64,000 bases of DNA from Cellulomonas sp. JH27-2. Lineage in GTDB: Bacteria; Actinomycetota; Actinomycetes; Actinomycetales; Cellulomonadaceae. Under the pieces are notes generated by a model. That model saw only the letters and a list, made by a program, of their open reading frames with translations, was not told the DNA's origin and searched no databases. Position numbers and translations under genes: made by a program. Below, piece after piece: positions 42,800 to 51,160 of this stretch. The stretch is taken from positions 62,001 through 126,000 of the forward strand of contig NZ_JACYFR010000003.1 in assembly GCF_014837175.1 (NCBI RefSeq), read 5' to 3'. The first letter of the stretch is position 1; each line of letters opens with the position of its first letter.

Positions 42800-42907
42800 A
42801 TGGCGACGAACCTCACGCAGGTGCGCCTCGTCATGCCGTCGGCCCGTCCCGCACCCGGCGCAGCCGCCGGGCGAATGTGTTGTCGCACGGCCCAGCTCTG
42901 TCGCTGA
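42800..42907 (+). CDS. Cys-rich leader peptide (35 codons), putative cysteine attenuator
   Basis: An ATG with AGGAG seven bases upstream opens a 35-codon frame that ends in MCCRTAQLCR and then a stop: three Cys codons in the last nine. It lies between the SAM-IV riboswitch and the first monooxygenase gene, and no longer gene covers it. Cys-rich short upstream ORFs act as cysteine-responsive attenuators in mycobacteria, where ribosome stalling at Cys codons switches downstream RNA folding. The peptide itself is not expected to have a function. Composition before the Cys tail is Ala/Pro/Arg-rich. Confidence 0.7.
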   Translation: MATNLTQVRLVMPSARPAPGAAAGRMCCRTAQLCR

Positions 42908-42976
42908 GCACGCCCTCGGCGCGGAGCGAGCGGCCCTGAGCCGGCTCCGGCGCCCCCGCTGATCCCGCGTCCTCGA

Positions 42977-43013
42977 CGCCGGGCAGCACCGCGCCTCGCG
43001 CGCCACCCCGGCG
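42977..43013 (+). promoter_or_regulatory. Candidate attenuator hairpin before the monooxygenase operon
   Basis: CGCCGGG (42977-42983) can pair with CCCGGCG (43007-43013), with further GC pairing inside. It lies between the Cys-rich leader stop and the first structural gene at 43071. There is no U-tract, so it might act by factor-dependent termination or by hiding the downstream ribosome binding site. Confidence 0.35.
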
Positions 43014-43070
43014 AGCCCACCTCGTCGTCCCCTGCAGCCTGTCCGTCGTTTCCCTGAACGGAGCACCCCC

Positions 43071-44249
43071 ATGTCCCCGCACGCCCCGAACAACCTCACC
43101 GCCCTGCACGGCCCGACCGCCCTCCACCTGGGCGTCGACCTCACGGACGCCGGCGCCCACCCCGCCGCGTGGCGCACGTCCGGCTCGCAGGCGGCGCGGT
43201 TGTTCGACGTGGACCGCCTGGTCGCACTCGTCGCGACGGCCCAGCGCGGCCGGCTCGACTTCGTCGCGTTCGACGACGGCTTCTCGCTGCAGCCGCACGA
43301 GCGGGGGGTCCGCGGGCGGCTCGACGCGGCGCTCGTCGCGTCCCGCCTGGCTCCCCGCAGCGCGGGCATCGGCCTGGTGGCGACCGTCGACACCACGCAC
43401 ACCGAGCCGTTCCACGTCTCCAAGGCGCTCGCGACGATCGATCACGTCAGCAGCGGGCGCGCGGCCTGGCAGGTCGCGTGGTCCACCGAGCAGGCGGCGG
43501 CATCGGCGTTCGGCCGCAAGGCCCCGCGCGATGCGGCGGACGCGATCGAGCAGGCCGACGAGGCCGCCGACGTCGTCGGCCGGCTCTGGGACTCGTGGGA
43601 GGACGACGCGGAGATCCGCGACGTCGCCACGGGGCGGTTCGTCGACCGCGACAAGCTGCACCACGTCGACTACGAGGGCATCCGGTTCGCCGTGAAGGGT
43701 CCGTCGATCACGCCGCGCCCGCCGCAGGGGCGCCCGCCGGTGGTGGTGCGGGCGGACGAGGACGGGGAGATCGAGCTGGCCGGCCGACGCGCCGACGTCG
43801 TCCGCGTGCACGCCCGCACCCTGGAGGAGGCCCGCGACAAGCGCACGCAGGTGCACGACGCGGCCCGTGCCGCCGGCCGCGACCCGCGCGACGTGATCGT
43901 CCTCGTGGACGTCTTCGTCGTGCTCGCCCAGCAGGAGGCCGCGGCCGAGTCCCGGCTCTGGCTGCTGCAGGACCTCGAGGGCGTCGAGTGGCAGACCGAC
44001 TCGCTCACGCACGTCGGCACGCCCGCCGCCCTGGCCGAGACCGTCGCGCAGTGGGTGAACGCCGGCGCCGTCGACGGCTTCCACGTGCGGCCGGCGTCGC
44101 TGTCCACCGACCTCGACCTGTTCGTCGACGAGGTGGTCCCCGCGCTGCAGGAGGCGGGCCTCTTCCGCACCGAGTACCCGGGCAGCACGCTGCGCGACAC
44201 GCTCGGCCTGCACCGCCCCGCCAACGTCTACGCCGCCGCGACGGCCTGA
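43071..44249 (+). CDS. LLM class flavin-dependent monooxygenase (first of operon)
   Basis: This 392-residue TIM-barrel protein of the bacterial luciferase superfamily contains LHLGVDLTDAGAHPAAW, FVAFDDGFSLQ, LATIDHVSSGRAAWQVAWS and the end AGLFRTEYPGSTLRDTLGL. That ending is shared with NtaA/SnaA/DszA-type enzymes, although it is shorter. Such enzymes use FMNH2 and O2 to cleave C-S or C-N bonds; FMNH2 would come from the reductases at 52437-53563. It is the first gene after the SAM-IV riboswitch and Cys leader, which points to a sulfur-containing substrate. Confidence 0.9.
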   Translation: MSPHAPNNLTALHGPTALHLGVDLTDAGAHPAAWRTSGSQAARLFDVDRLVALVATAQRGRLDFVAFDDGFSLQPHERGVRGRLDAALVASRLAPRSAGIGLVATVDTTHTEPFHVSKALATIDHVSSGRAAWQVAWSTEQAAASAFGRKAPRDAADAIEQADEAADVVGRLWDSWEDDAEIRDVATGRFVDRDKLHHVDYEGIRFAVKGPSITPRPPQGRPPVVVRADEDGEIELAGRRADVVRVHARTLEEARDKRTQVHDAARAAGRDPRDVIVLVDVFVVLAQQEAAAESRLWLLQDLEGVEWQTDSLTHVGTPAALAETVAQWVNAGAVDGFHVRPASLSTDLDLFVDEVVPALQEAGLFRTEYPGSTLRDTLGLHRPANVYAAATA

Positions 44250-44262
44250 GGGACGGGCGACG

Positions 44263-45633
44263 ATGGCGCGCAAGCAGATCCACCTCGGCGTCCACTTCCC
44301 CGGGGTCAACAACACGACCGTCTGGACCGAGCCCGACTCCGGCAGCCAGATCGACTTCGCCTCGTTCGAGCACCTGGCCCGCCGGGCCGAGGACGCCAAG
44401 CTCGACTTCTTCTTCCTGGCCGAGGGCCTGCGCCTGCGCGAGCACAAGGGCGCCATCCACGACCTGGACGTCGTCGGCCGTCCCGACACGCTGCCGCTGC
44501 TCGCGGCGCTCGCGGCGGTCACCGACCGGATCGGCCTGGCCGGCACCATCAACACGACGTTCAACGAGCCGTGGGACCTGGCCCGCCAGTTCGCGACCCT
44601 TGACGTGCTCTCCGGTGGCCGGGCCGCGTGGAACCTCGTGACCAGCTCGGACGCCTTCACCGGCGAGAACTTCCGGCGCGGCGGGTACCTGCCGTACGCG
44701 GAGCGGTACGCGCGCGCCGGTGAGGTCGTGGACGTCGCGCGGGCGCTGTGGGACTCGTGGGACGACGACGCCGTCGCGGCTGATGCCGACGCGGGGCAGT
44801 TCCTGCGCCCCGGCTCGGTGCGGCCCGTCGATCACCACGGCGCGCACGTCGACGCCGAAGGCACGTTCACGACGCCGCGCGGACCGCAGGGCCACCCCGT
44901 CCTGTTCCAGGCGGGCGACTCCGCGGACGGCCGCGACTTCGCGGCAGCGACCGCGGACGTCGTGTTCTCGATGCACTCGACGTTCGACGCGGGCCGCACG
45001 TTCTACGACGACGTCAAAGGCCGGCTGGCCACGTACGGACGATCGCGCGACTCGCTCAAGATCCTGCCCGCGACGACCGTGGTGCTGGGGGACACGGCCG
45101 ACGAGGCAGCCGAGCGGGCGCGCATCATCAGGCGGCAGCAGGTCTCGCCGCAGACGGCGATCGCGTTCCTGGAGCAGGTGTGGGGCGTCGACCTGACGGC
45201 CTACGACGCCGAGGGACCGTTGCCCGACGTCGAGCCCGACGTGGACGGCGCGAACATCACGCGCGGACGTGTGCGCCACATCAAGGACCCGCGTCCGGTG
45301 GTCGCGCAGTGGCGTGAGCTCGCGGCCGCCCACGGGTGGAGCATCCGCGAGCTGGTCATCCAGGTGACCTCGCGCGGCGGTTTCGTCGGGACGGCTGCGC
45401 AGGTGGCCGACGAGATCGACCGGTACGTGCAGGAGGACGCCTCCGACGGCTTCATCCTCGTGCCGCACCTGACGCCGCACGGCCTGGACGACGTGCTGGA
45501 CACGGTGGTCCCGCTCCTGCAGGAGCGCGGCTCGTTCCGCACCGAGTACAGCGGCACCACCCTGCGCGACCACCTCGGCCTCGCCCACCCCGACCTCGCG
45601 CGCGGGCTTCGTCCCGCAGCCGTCGCCGGCTGA
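44263..45633 (+). CDS. NtaA/SnaA/DszA-type FMN-dependent monooxygenase (YtnJ/CmoJ-like)
   Basis: This 456-residue enzyme carries the full NtaA/SnaA/DszA pattern: IHLGVHFPGVNNTTVWTEPDSGSQIDFASFEHLARRAEDAKLDFFFLAEGL, TINTTFNEPWDLARQFATLDVLSGGRAAWNLVTSSDAFTGENFRRGG, PQGHPVLFQAGDS and the end SFRTEYSGTTLRDHLGL. Relatives include nitrilotriacetate and dibenzothiophene sulfone monooxygenases and Bacillus YtnJ/CmoJ, which acts on S-(2-succino)cysteine derivatives. It starts 13 bases after the previous LLM gene, giving two paired monooxygenases in one operon. Confidence 0.93.
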   Translation: MARKQIHLGVHFPGVNNTTVWTEPDSGSQIDFASFEHLARRAEDAKLDFFFLAEGLRLREHKGAIHDLDVVGRPDTLPLLAALAAVTDRIGLAGTINTTFNEPWDLARQFATLDVLSGGRAAWNLVTSSDAFTGENFRRGGYLPYAERYARAGEVVDVARALWDSWDDDAVAADADAGQFLRPGSVRPVDHHGAHVDAEGTFTTPRGPQGHPVLFQAGDSADGRDFAAATADVVFSMHSTFDAGRTFYDDVKGRLATYGRSRDSLKILPATTVVLGDTADEAAERARIIRRQQVSPQTAIAFLEQVWGVDLTAYDAEGPLPDVEPDVDGANITRGRVRHIKDPRPVVAQWRELAAAHGWSIRELVIQVTSRGGFVGTAAQVADEIDRYVQEDASDGFILVPHLTPHGLDDVLDTVVPLLQERGSFRTEYSGTTLRDHLGLAHPDLARGLRPAAVAG

Positions 45634-45659
45634 CACGACCCCTCTCGGCAGGAGACCCC

Positions 45660-46478
45660 ATGAGCACCGCCACGTTGGAGACGACCGATCCCGCGCTGCT
45701 GCACGAGCAGTGGCACGCCGAGCGCGAGCGCGCCCTGGCCACCGAGCACGGGTGGCTGACGCTCGTCGCGCTGCACTGGTTGGCCGCGCGGCCGACCGCG
45801 CTGGCCGGGCTGCCCGGTCGCTGGTCGGTGGACGCGGACGGCGCCGCCCGTGTCGCCGCCACGCCGGAGGACCGGCTGGAGCGCGACGGTGTTCCGCTGG
45901 ACCTGCAGGCGAGTGTGCGGGTGGACGAGGGCAAGTCGTCGAGCGAGCTGGCCTTCACGGCGCACGACGGGACGCTCGTCGTCGTCGAGGTCATCCGCCG
46001 CACGGGCCGGACCGCGCTGCGCGTGCGGGACCCGCGCGCTGTCGCGCTCGCCGGGTTCACGGGCGTACCCGTCGGCCCGTACGACGCGTCCTGGGTGCTG
46101 GACGTGCCCGTGCGCTGGTACGACGAGCCACGGCCGGTGACCGTCGGCGCCGCGCAGCCCGGGCTCGTGCACCAGGTGACGGCCGTCGGTGAGGTCACGC
46201 TCGAGCGTGACGGCCGGTCCGCGACCGTGGTGCTCACGGCGGCCCATGACGGGCAGGTGGCGCTCCTGTTCTCGGACGACTCGGCCGACGTGGCTCCGTG
46301 GCGCATCGTCGTCGTGCCCGCCGGCCCGACCGACGCGACGCTGCGCATCGACCTCAACCGTGCCGTCAACCTGCCGTACGCGTTCAGCGACCACGGCACG
46401 TGCCCGGCGCCCGTGCCGGGCAACCACCTGCCGTTCGCGGTCCCCGCCGGTGAGCGTCGCCCGGAGCGTGCGTCGTGA
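45660..46478 (+). CDS. DUF1684 domain-containing protein
   Basis: This 272-residue protein matches the DUF1684 family, whose members have an N-terminal WHAERERALATEHGWLTLVALHWL helix pair and an end with IDLNRAVNLPYAFSDHGTCPAPVPGNHLPFAVPAGE. The function of the family is unknown. The conserved late Asn/Tyr/Cys-Pro stretch looks like an active or metal site. It has a GCAGGAG ribosome binding site and sits between monooxygenase and acetyltransferase genes, so it probably works on the same metabolite. Confidence 0.88.
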   Translation: MSTATLETTDPALLHEQWHAERERALATEHGWLTLVALHWLAARPTALAGLPGRWSVDADGAARVAATPEDRLERDGVPLDLQASVRVDEGKSSSELAFTAHDGTLVVVEVIRRTGRTALRVRDPRAVALAGFTGVPVGPYDASWVLDVPVRWYDEPRPVTVGAAQPGLVHQVTAVGEVTLERDGRSATVVLTAAHDGQVALLFSDDSADVAPWRIVVVPAGPTDATLRIDLNRAVNLPYAFSDHGTCPAPVPGNHLPFAVPAGERRPERAS

Positions 46479-47035
46479 CCGCGACGACGTTCGAGGTCCG
46501 GACCGTCGGGCTCGGCGACCCGCTCGTCAGCCCGCTGCTGTCGGAGCTCGCGTACGAGTACGCGACGCGGTACCGCGACCTCCTGGACGCCGACGAGCTG
46601 CGCGCCGAGCTCGAGGCCTACCCGGCCCACGAGCTCGCGGCGCCCGACGGCGACCTGGTGGTGCTGCTCGACGACGGGGAGCCCGTGGCCGGCGGTGCGT
46701 TCCGGCGGCGGACCGAGCCGGAGCTCGGTGACGTCGAGCGCCTCGCCGAGCGGCACGTCCGGCACACCGACGGCACGCCCGCGGTCCCGACGGCCGAGCT
46801 CAAGCGGATCTGGACGTCGTCGACCCGCCGACGGCAGGGGCTCGCGCGCCGCGTCCTCGTCGAGCTGGAGGCCCGCGCCGCGGCGGCCGGGTACGCCCGG
46901 CTCTACCTGACCACCGGCCCGCGCCAGCCCGAGGCCGTGGGCCTGTACCTGTCCGCCGGGTACACGCCCCTGTTCGACACCGAGGCGGACCGCACCGGTC
47001 CGCTGCCCTTCGAGAAGTGGCTGAGGACGTCATGA
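46475..47035 (+). CDS. GNAT family N-acetyltransferase (operon member)
   Basis: This 186-residue acetyltransferase has the acetyl-CoA loop TSSTRRRQGLARRVLVELEARAAAAGY (R-R-x-G-L-A) and GPRQPEAVGLYLSAGYTPLF. Its GTG start overlaps the DUF1684 stop and its own stop overlaps the permease ATG, so it is fully coupled in the operon. In the Bacillus ytm/ytn operon the first gene (snaA/ytmI) is also a GNAT that acetylates the alkylated cysteine before oxidation. The same role here is inference. Confidence 0.88.
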   Translation: MTATTFEVRTVGLGDPLVSPLLSELAYEYATRYRDLLDADELRAELEAYPAHELAAPDGDLVVLLDDGEPVAGGAFRRRTEPELGDVERLAERHVRHTDGTPAVPTAELKRIWTSSTRRRQGLARRVLVELEARAAAAGYARLYLTTGPRQPEAVGLYLSAGYTPLFDTEADRTGPLPFEKWLRTS

Positions 47036-48126
47036 CCATCATCTCCGCGCGCCCGTCGGCCCCCGCCGCGACGTCGGGCCCACCCGCGTCGACGCACCTC
47101 ACGTCCGCCGAACGCCGCGCCGAGCTCGAGAGCCTGCGCGTCCTGCCGGCCCGGCACCCCGGGCGGTGGGTCGCGACGGCCGTCGTCGCCGTGCTCCTCG
47201 CCATGGTCGTGAACTCGCTGGTCACCAACCCGCACTGGGACTGGGCCGTGGTGGGCAAATACCTCACGTGGCCGTCGATCCTGTCCGGGGTCTGGGGCAC
47301 CATCCGCCTGACGGTGGCCGCTGCGGCGATCGGGTTCGGGCTCGGCACGGTGCTGGCGCTCATGCGGCTGTCGCGTTCGCCGCTGCTGCAGTCGGTCGCG
47401 TGGCTGTACGTGTGGGTGTTCCGCTCGGTGCCGCTGATCCTGCAGCTGCTGCTCTGGTACAACCTCGCGTACCTGTACCCGACGCTGTCGTTCGGCATCC
47501 CGTTCGGGCCGTCGTTCACCGACGTGGAGACCGGGTCGATCGTCGGGAAGTTCGGGGCCGCGATCCTGGGACTCGGCCTCTCGCAGGCCGCGTACTCCTC
47601 GGAGATCGTCCGCGCCGGCATCCTGGGCGTCGACCAGGGTCAGCACGAGGCCGCCGCCGCTCTCGGCATCCCGCGGGCCCGGCAACAGTGGCGCATCGTC
47701 CTGCCGCAGGCCATGCGCACCATCGTCCCGACGTCCATCAACGAGATCATCGGCCTGCTCAAGGGCACCTCGGTCGTCTACGTGCTGGCGTACGGCGAGT
47801 TGTTCTACACCGTCGGCGTGATCTACGGCCGCAACCTCAAGGTGGTCGCCCTGCTGCTCGTCGCGGGCATCTGGTACCTGATCCTGACGACGGTGCTGAC
47901 CGTTGCGCAGTTCTACCTGGAGCGGTACTACGCCCGCGGCGCGCTGCGCACCCTGCCGCCCACGCCGCTGCAGAAGGCGCGCTGGACGGCGCTGACCGCG
48001 TGGGCCGGGACCACCGGGAGGCCCGTGTCATCCGCGGTGCCCGCCGGATGGTCGTCGGGCAACCGGGGCGGCCACCTGTTCCGCACCGCGCGCTCTCCGC
48101 GCCCCACGGAAGGGAGCGGACTGTGA
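47032..48126 (+). CDS. Amino-acid ABC transporter permease (HisM/TcyL type)
   Basis: This 364-residue polar-amino-acid permease has a long hydrophilic N-terminus (about 45 residues). It contains ILSGVWGTIRLTVAAAAIGFGLGTVLALMRLS, the EAA-like loop GQHEAAAALGIPRARQQWRIVLPQAMRTIVPTSINEIIGLLKGTS, and a C-terminal tail of about 50 Pro/Arg-rich residues beyond the usual end. One permease gene is present, so it probably works as a homodimer. The family transports His, Glu, cystine and S-substituted cysteines. Confidence 0.93.
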   Translation: MTIISARPSAPAATSGPPASTHLTSAERRAELESLRVLPARHPGRWVATAVVAVLLAMVVNSLVTNPHWDWAVVGKYLTWPSILSGVWGTIRLTVAAAAIGFGLGTVLALMRLSRSPLLQSVAWLYVWVFRSVPLILQLLLWYNLAYLYPTLSFGIPFGPSFTDVETGSIVGKFGAAILGLGLSQAAYSSEIVRAGILGVDQGQHEAAAALGIPRARQQWRIVLPQAMRTIVPTSINEIIGLLKGTSVVYVLAYGELFYTVGVIYGRNLKVVALLLVAGIWYLILTTVLTVAQFYLERYYARGALRTLPPTPLQKARWTALTAWAGTTGRPVSSAVPAGWSSGNRGGHLFRTARSPRPTEGSGL

Positions 48127-48899
48127 GCGCGGCAGCGACCGGCGGACTCGTCGAGGTCCACGGCGTGCGCAAGAGCTACGGCACGCTCGAGGTCCTGCAC
48201 GACGTCGACCTCGTGGTCCCGCCCGGCGGCGTGACCGTCGTCATCGGGCCGTCGGGCTCGGGCAAGTCGACGCTGCTGCGGGTGGTCAACCACCTGGAGA
48301 AGGTGGACCGCGGATTCGTCGCGATCGACGGCACGCTCATCGGCTACGCGCGGCGCGGTGAGACGCTGCGCGAGCTCAAGGAGAAGCAGATCCTGCGGCA
48401 GCGGACCGAGATCGGGTTCGTGTTCCAGTCCTTCAACCTGTTCCCGCACCTCACGGCGCTGGAGAACGTGGTCGAGGCGCCGGTCTCCGCGCAGGGTCGT
48501 CGACGCTCCGAGGTCGAGGCGGAGGCGCGCGAGCTGCTGGCCCGCGTCGGCCTGGCCGACAAGGCCGACGCCCGGCCCCGCCAGCTGTCCGGCGGGCAGC
48601 AGCAGCGCGTCGCCATCGCCCGCGCGCTCGCCACCCGGCCCAAGGTGCTGCTGTTCGACGAGCCGACCTCCGCGCTCGACCCCGAGCTCGTCGGCGAGGT
48701 GCTCGACGTCATCAAGGACCTGGCCCGCGGCGGCACCACGATCCTGCTCGTCACGCACGAGATCGGGTTCGCCCGCGAGATCGCCGACCAGGTCGTGTTC
48801 ATGGACGCCGGCCGGATCGTCGAGCAGGGCACGTCCGCGCAGGTGCTCGACAACCCCACCCACCCCAGGACCCGAGCGTTCCTCGACAAGGTCCTGTAG
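48123..48899 (+). CDS. Amino-acid ABC transporter ATP-binding protein
   Basis: This 258-residue ATPase has Walker A GPSGSGKST (about residues 43-51), the Q-loop FVFQSFNLFPHLT, signature LSGGQQQRVAIARAL and Walker B LLFDEPTSALDPE. It closely matches GlnQ/TcyN-type amino-acid importers. The GTG start overlaps the permease stop (GTGA). It energises the permease encoded just upstream. Confidence 0.95.
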   Translation: MSAAATGGLVEVHGVRKSYGTLEVLHDVDLVVPPGGVTVVIGPSGSGKSTLLRVVNHLEKVDRGFVAIDGTLIGYARRGETLRELKEKQILRQRTEIGFVFQSFNLFPHLTALENVVEAPVSAQGRRRSEVEAEARELLARVGLADKADARPRQLSGGQQQRVAIARALATRPKVLLFDEPTSALDPELVGEVLDVIKDLARGGTTILLVTHEIGFAREIADQVVFMDAGRIVEQGTSAQVLDNPTHPRTRAFLDKVL

Positions 48900-48929
48900 C
48901 CCCACCCACCCATCAGGAGAGGCACCACC

Positions 48930-49937
48930 ATGCACCGCACCATCGACCACCGCCGCAGCAGGCTGCTCGCCGCTGCCGTCGTCCTCCCGCTGCTCGCGGG
49001 GCTCGCGGCCTGCTCCTCGGCCGCGGCCGACGGCGACGGCGACGGCGACAGCGACCTGCAGTCCGCCGCCAAGAAGGCCGGTCTCCAGGTCAACACGAGC
49101 CCGGACCAGGACCGCATCCACACCACCGAGGACCCGGAGGCGATCGCGCTGCTGCCCGCGGAGTACAAGGACAAGGACACGCTCAAGGTCGCGGTGTCGG
49201 CGTACGTCGCGCCGCTGGCGTTCCTGGCCGACGACGAGAAGACGCCGATCGGCAACGAGCCGGACATCGCGCAGCTCGTCGCCGACGCGCTGGGCAAGAA
49301 GCTCGAGCTCGAGGTCACGGCGTGGGCGGACTGGCCGCTCGCGCTTTCGTCGGGCAAGGTCGACGCGATCGTCTCGAACGTGACCGTCACCGAGGAGCGC
49401 AAGGAGACCATCGACTTCTCCTCCTACCGCAACGACCAGCTGGGCTGGCTCGTCACGACGAGCAACAAGAAGGTCCCGGCGACGATCACGAAGCCCGCGG
49501 ACATCGCCGGCCTGACCGTGGCCGTCGGCTCGGGCACCAACCAGGAGAAGATCCTGCTGGCCTGGGACAAGGAGAACACCGACGCGGGCCTGAAGCCGGT
49601 GAAGATCGAGTACTTCGAGAACGACGGCGACACGATCCTGGCGCTCAAGTCGGGTCGCATCGACACGTCCTTCGGGCCCAACGCGACCGCCGCGTACAAG
49701 GCCGCCGTCGAGCCGGACGAGTTCAAGGTCATCGGCACGCTCAACGGCGGCTGGCCCGACACGGCCCAGATCGCCGTCGGAACCAAGAAGGGCAACGAGC
49801 TGGCCCCCGCCGTCACGGCCGCGCTGAACCACGCGTTCAAGGACGGCTCCTACACCAAGGTGCTCGAGCGCTGGGGCCTGACGGCCGAGGCGATCGACGC
49901 GTCGCAGACCAACCCGCCGGGACTGCCGAAGTCCTGA
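48930..49937 (+). CDS. Amino-acid ABC transporter substrate-binding lipoprotein
   Basis: This 335-residue binding protein has a lipoprotein signal with the lipobox LAAC near residue 29. The family-3 fold follows, with ADDEKTPIGNEPDIAQLVADALGKKLELEVTAWADWPLALSSGKVDAIVSNVTVTEERKETIDFSSYRND and GLTVAVGSGTNQEKILLAWD. This fold binds polar amino acids and derivatives. With the upstream permease and ATPase it completes the importer. A strong GC hairpin follows at 49951-49987. Confidence 0.93.
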   Translation: MHRTIDHRRSRLLAAAVVLPLLAGLAACSSAAADGDGDGDSDLQSAAKKAGLQVNTSPDQDRIHTTEDPEAIALLPAEYKDKDTLKVAVSAYVAPLAFLADDEKTPIGNEPDIAQLVADALGKKLELEVTAWADWPLALSSGKVDAIVSNVTVTEERKETIDFSSYRNDQLGWLVTTSNKKVPATITKPADIAGLTVAVGSGTNQEKILLAWDKENTDAGLKPVKIEYFENDGDTILALKSGRIDTSFGPNATAAYKAAVEPDEFKVIGTLNGGWPDTAQIAVGTKKGNELAPAVTAALNHAFKDGSYTKVLERWGLTAEAIDASQTNPPGLPKS

Positions 49938-49950
49938 CCTCGTGACCGCT

Positions 49951-49987
49951 GCGCCGGCCGGACCCCCGGGGGTGGTCCGGCCGGCGC
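49951..49987 (+). terminator. 14-bp perfect hairpin after the binding-protein gene
   Basis: GCGCCGGCCGGACC (49951-49964) pairs perfectly with GGTCCGGCCGGCGC (49974-49987) around nine bases. It lies between the binding-protein stop and the next start at 50011. It could end part of the transcripts or protect the upstream mRNA, so the last two genes of the run may be expressed at a lower level. Confidence 0.7.
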
Positions 49988-50010
49988 GGCACCTTGCGAA
50001 GGGAACATTC

Positions 50011-51129
50011 ATGCACGTCGACCACGTGGTCGTCGGTGGCGGCGTCGTCGGGTCGGCGGCCGCCTGGCGGCTCGCCGCGCGCGGGCGCGACGTGCTGCTG
50101 CTCGAGCGCTTCGGTCCGGGCCACGCGCACGGCGCCTCGCACGGGTCCGCGCGGATCTACCGGAACACGTACGCGGCCGACGACTACCTCGACCTGGCCC
50201 AGGAGGCCCTCGGGCTCTGGCGCGGGCTGGAGGCGGAGACGGGGGCGTCGCTGCTGACCGTCACCGGTGCCGTGAGCCACGGCGCCGGGCGCGGCGACCT
50301 GGAGGACATCACCGCGGCCTTCGACCGCCGCGGCATCCCGTACGCGTGGCTCACCGCGCAGGAGGCCGACGAGCGCTGGCCGGGGATGCGCTTCGAGGGG
50401 CGCGTCCTGCACGAGCCGGTCACCGCCGGCCGGTTGGACGCGGACGCGTCGGTGGCCGCGCTGCAGGCCGCTGCCGTCGCGCGCGGGGCCGTCGTGCGGC
50501 ACGACACCGAGGTGCTGGCGGTGCGCGAGCGCTCGAACGGCGTCGTCGTCGAGACCTCGCACGGGACGGTCCATGCCGGGAGCGTCGTGGTCGCCGCAGG
50601 GGCCTGGACGTCGCGGCTGCTGTCGCCGCAGATCTTGCTGCCTGCGCTCGTCGTGACCCAGGAGCAGCCCGCGCACTTTGCGCTGCGGCCCGGCGTCGGC
50701 GCCGACTGGCCCGCGTTCACGCACCAGCCCGCCGAGCCGCACCCGTGGCCGTCAGGCACGTACGGCCTGGTTGCGCCCGAGGGTGTGAAGGTCGGGTTCC
50801 ACGCCGTCGGTCCCGTCACGGACCCGGACCGGCGCACGTACCAGCCGGAGCCCGGCCAGCTCGCGGCCCTGCGCCGCTACGTCGAGCAGTGGCTCCCCGG
50901 CGCCGACGCGGACCGGCTCGAGCCCGTGTCCTGCACCTACACCTGCACGCCCACCCACGACTTCGTGCTCGACCGGGTCGGGCGGGTCGTCGTCGCGGCC
51001 GGGTTCTCCGGGCACGGCTTCAAGTTCGCGCCTGCCGTCGGGCGGCTGCTCGCGGACCTGGCCACCGACGACGACGTCCGCACATCCCGCCGCTTCGCGC
51101 TGCGCCGCCGCGCCGGCGTCCCCGCCTGA
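50011..51129 (+). CDS. FAD-dependent oxidoreductase, monomeric sarcosine oxidase / N-methyl-tryptophan oxidase-like
   Basis: This 372-residue flavoprotein starts with the dinucleotide motif VVVGGGVVGSAAAWRLAARGRDVLLLERFG. It continues with HGASHGSARIYRNTY, typical of MSOX/MTOX (covalent FAD type). The region TYTCTPTHDFVLDRV contains the Cys that carries covalent FAD in the family. GFSGHGFKFAPAVGRLLADL closes the fold. It would oxidise a secondary amine of an N-alkyl amino acid. The start has GAAGGGAA upstream. Confidence 0.9.
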   Translation: MHVDHVVVGGGVVGSAAAWRLAARGRDVLLLERFGPGHAHGASHGSARIYRNTYAADDYLDLAQEALGLWRGLEAETGASLLTVTGAVSHGAGRGDLEDITAAFDRRGIPYAWLTAQEADERWPGMRFEGRVLHEPVTAGRLDADASVAALQAAAVARGAVVRHDTEVLAVRERSNGVVVETSHGTVHAGSVVVAAGAWTSRLLSPQILLPALVVTQEQPAHFALRPGVGADWPAFTHQPAEPHPWPSGTYGLVAPEGVKVGFHAVGPVTDPDRRTYQPEPGQLAALRRYVEQWLPGADADRLEPVSCTYTCTPTHDFVLDRVGRVVVAAGFSGHGFKFAPAVGRLLADLATDDDVRTSRRFALRRRAGVPA

Positions 51130-51160
51130 CTTCCCCCATCCGCACCCTGAGGAGAACGCC

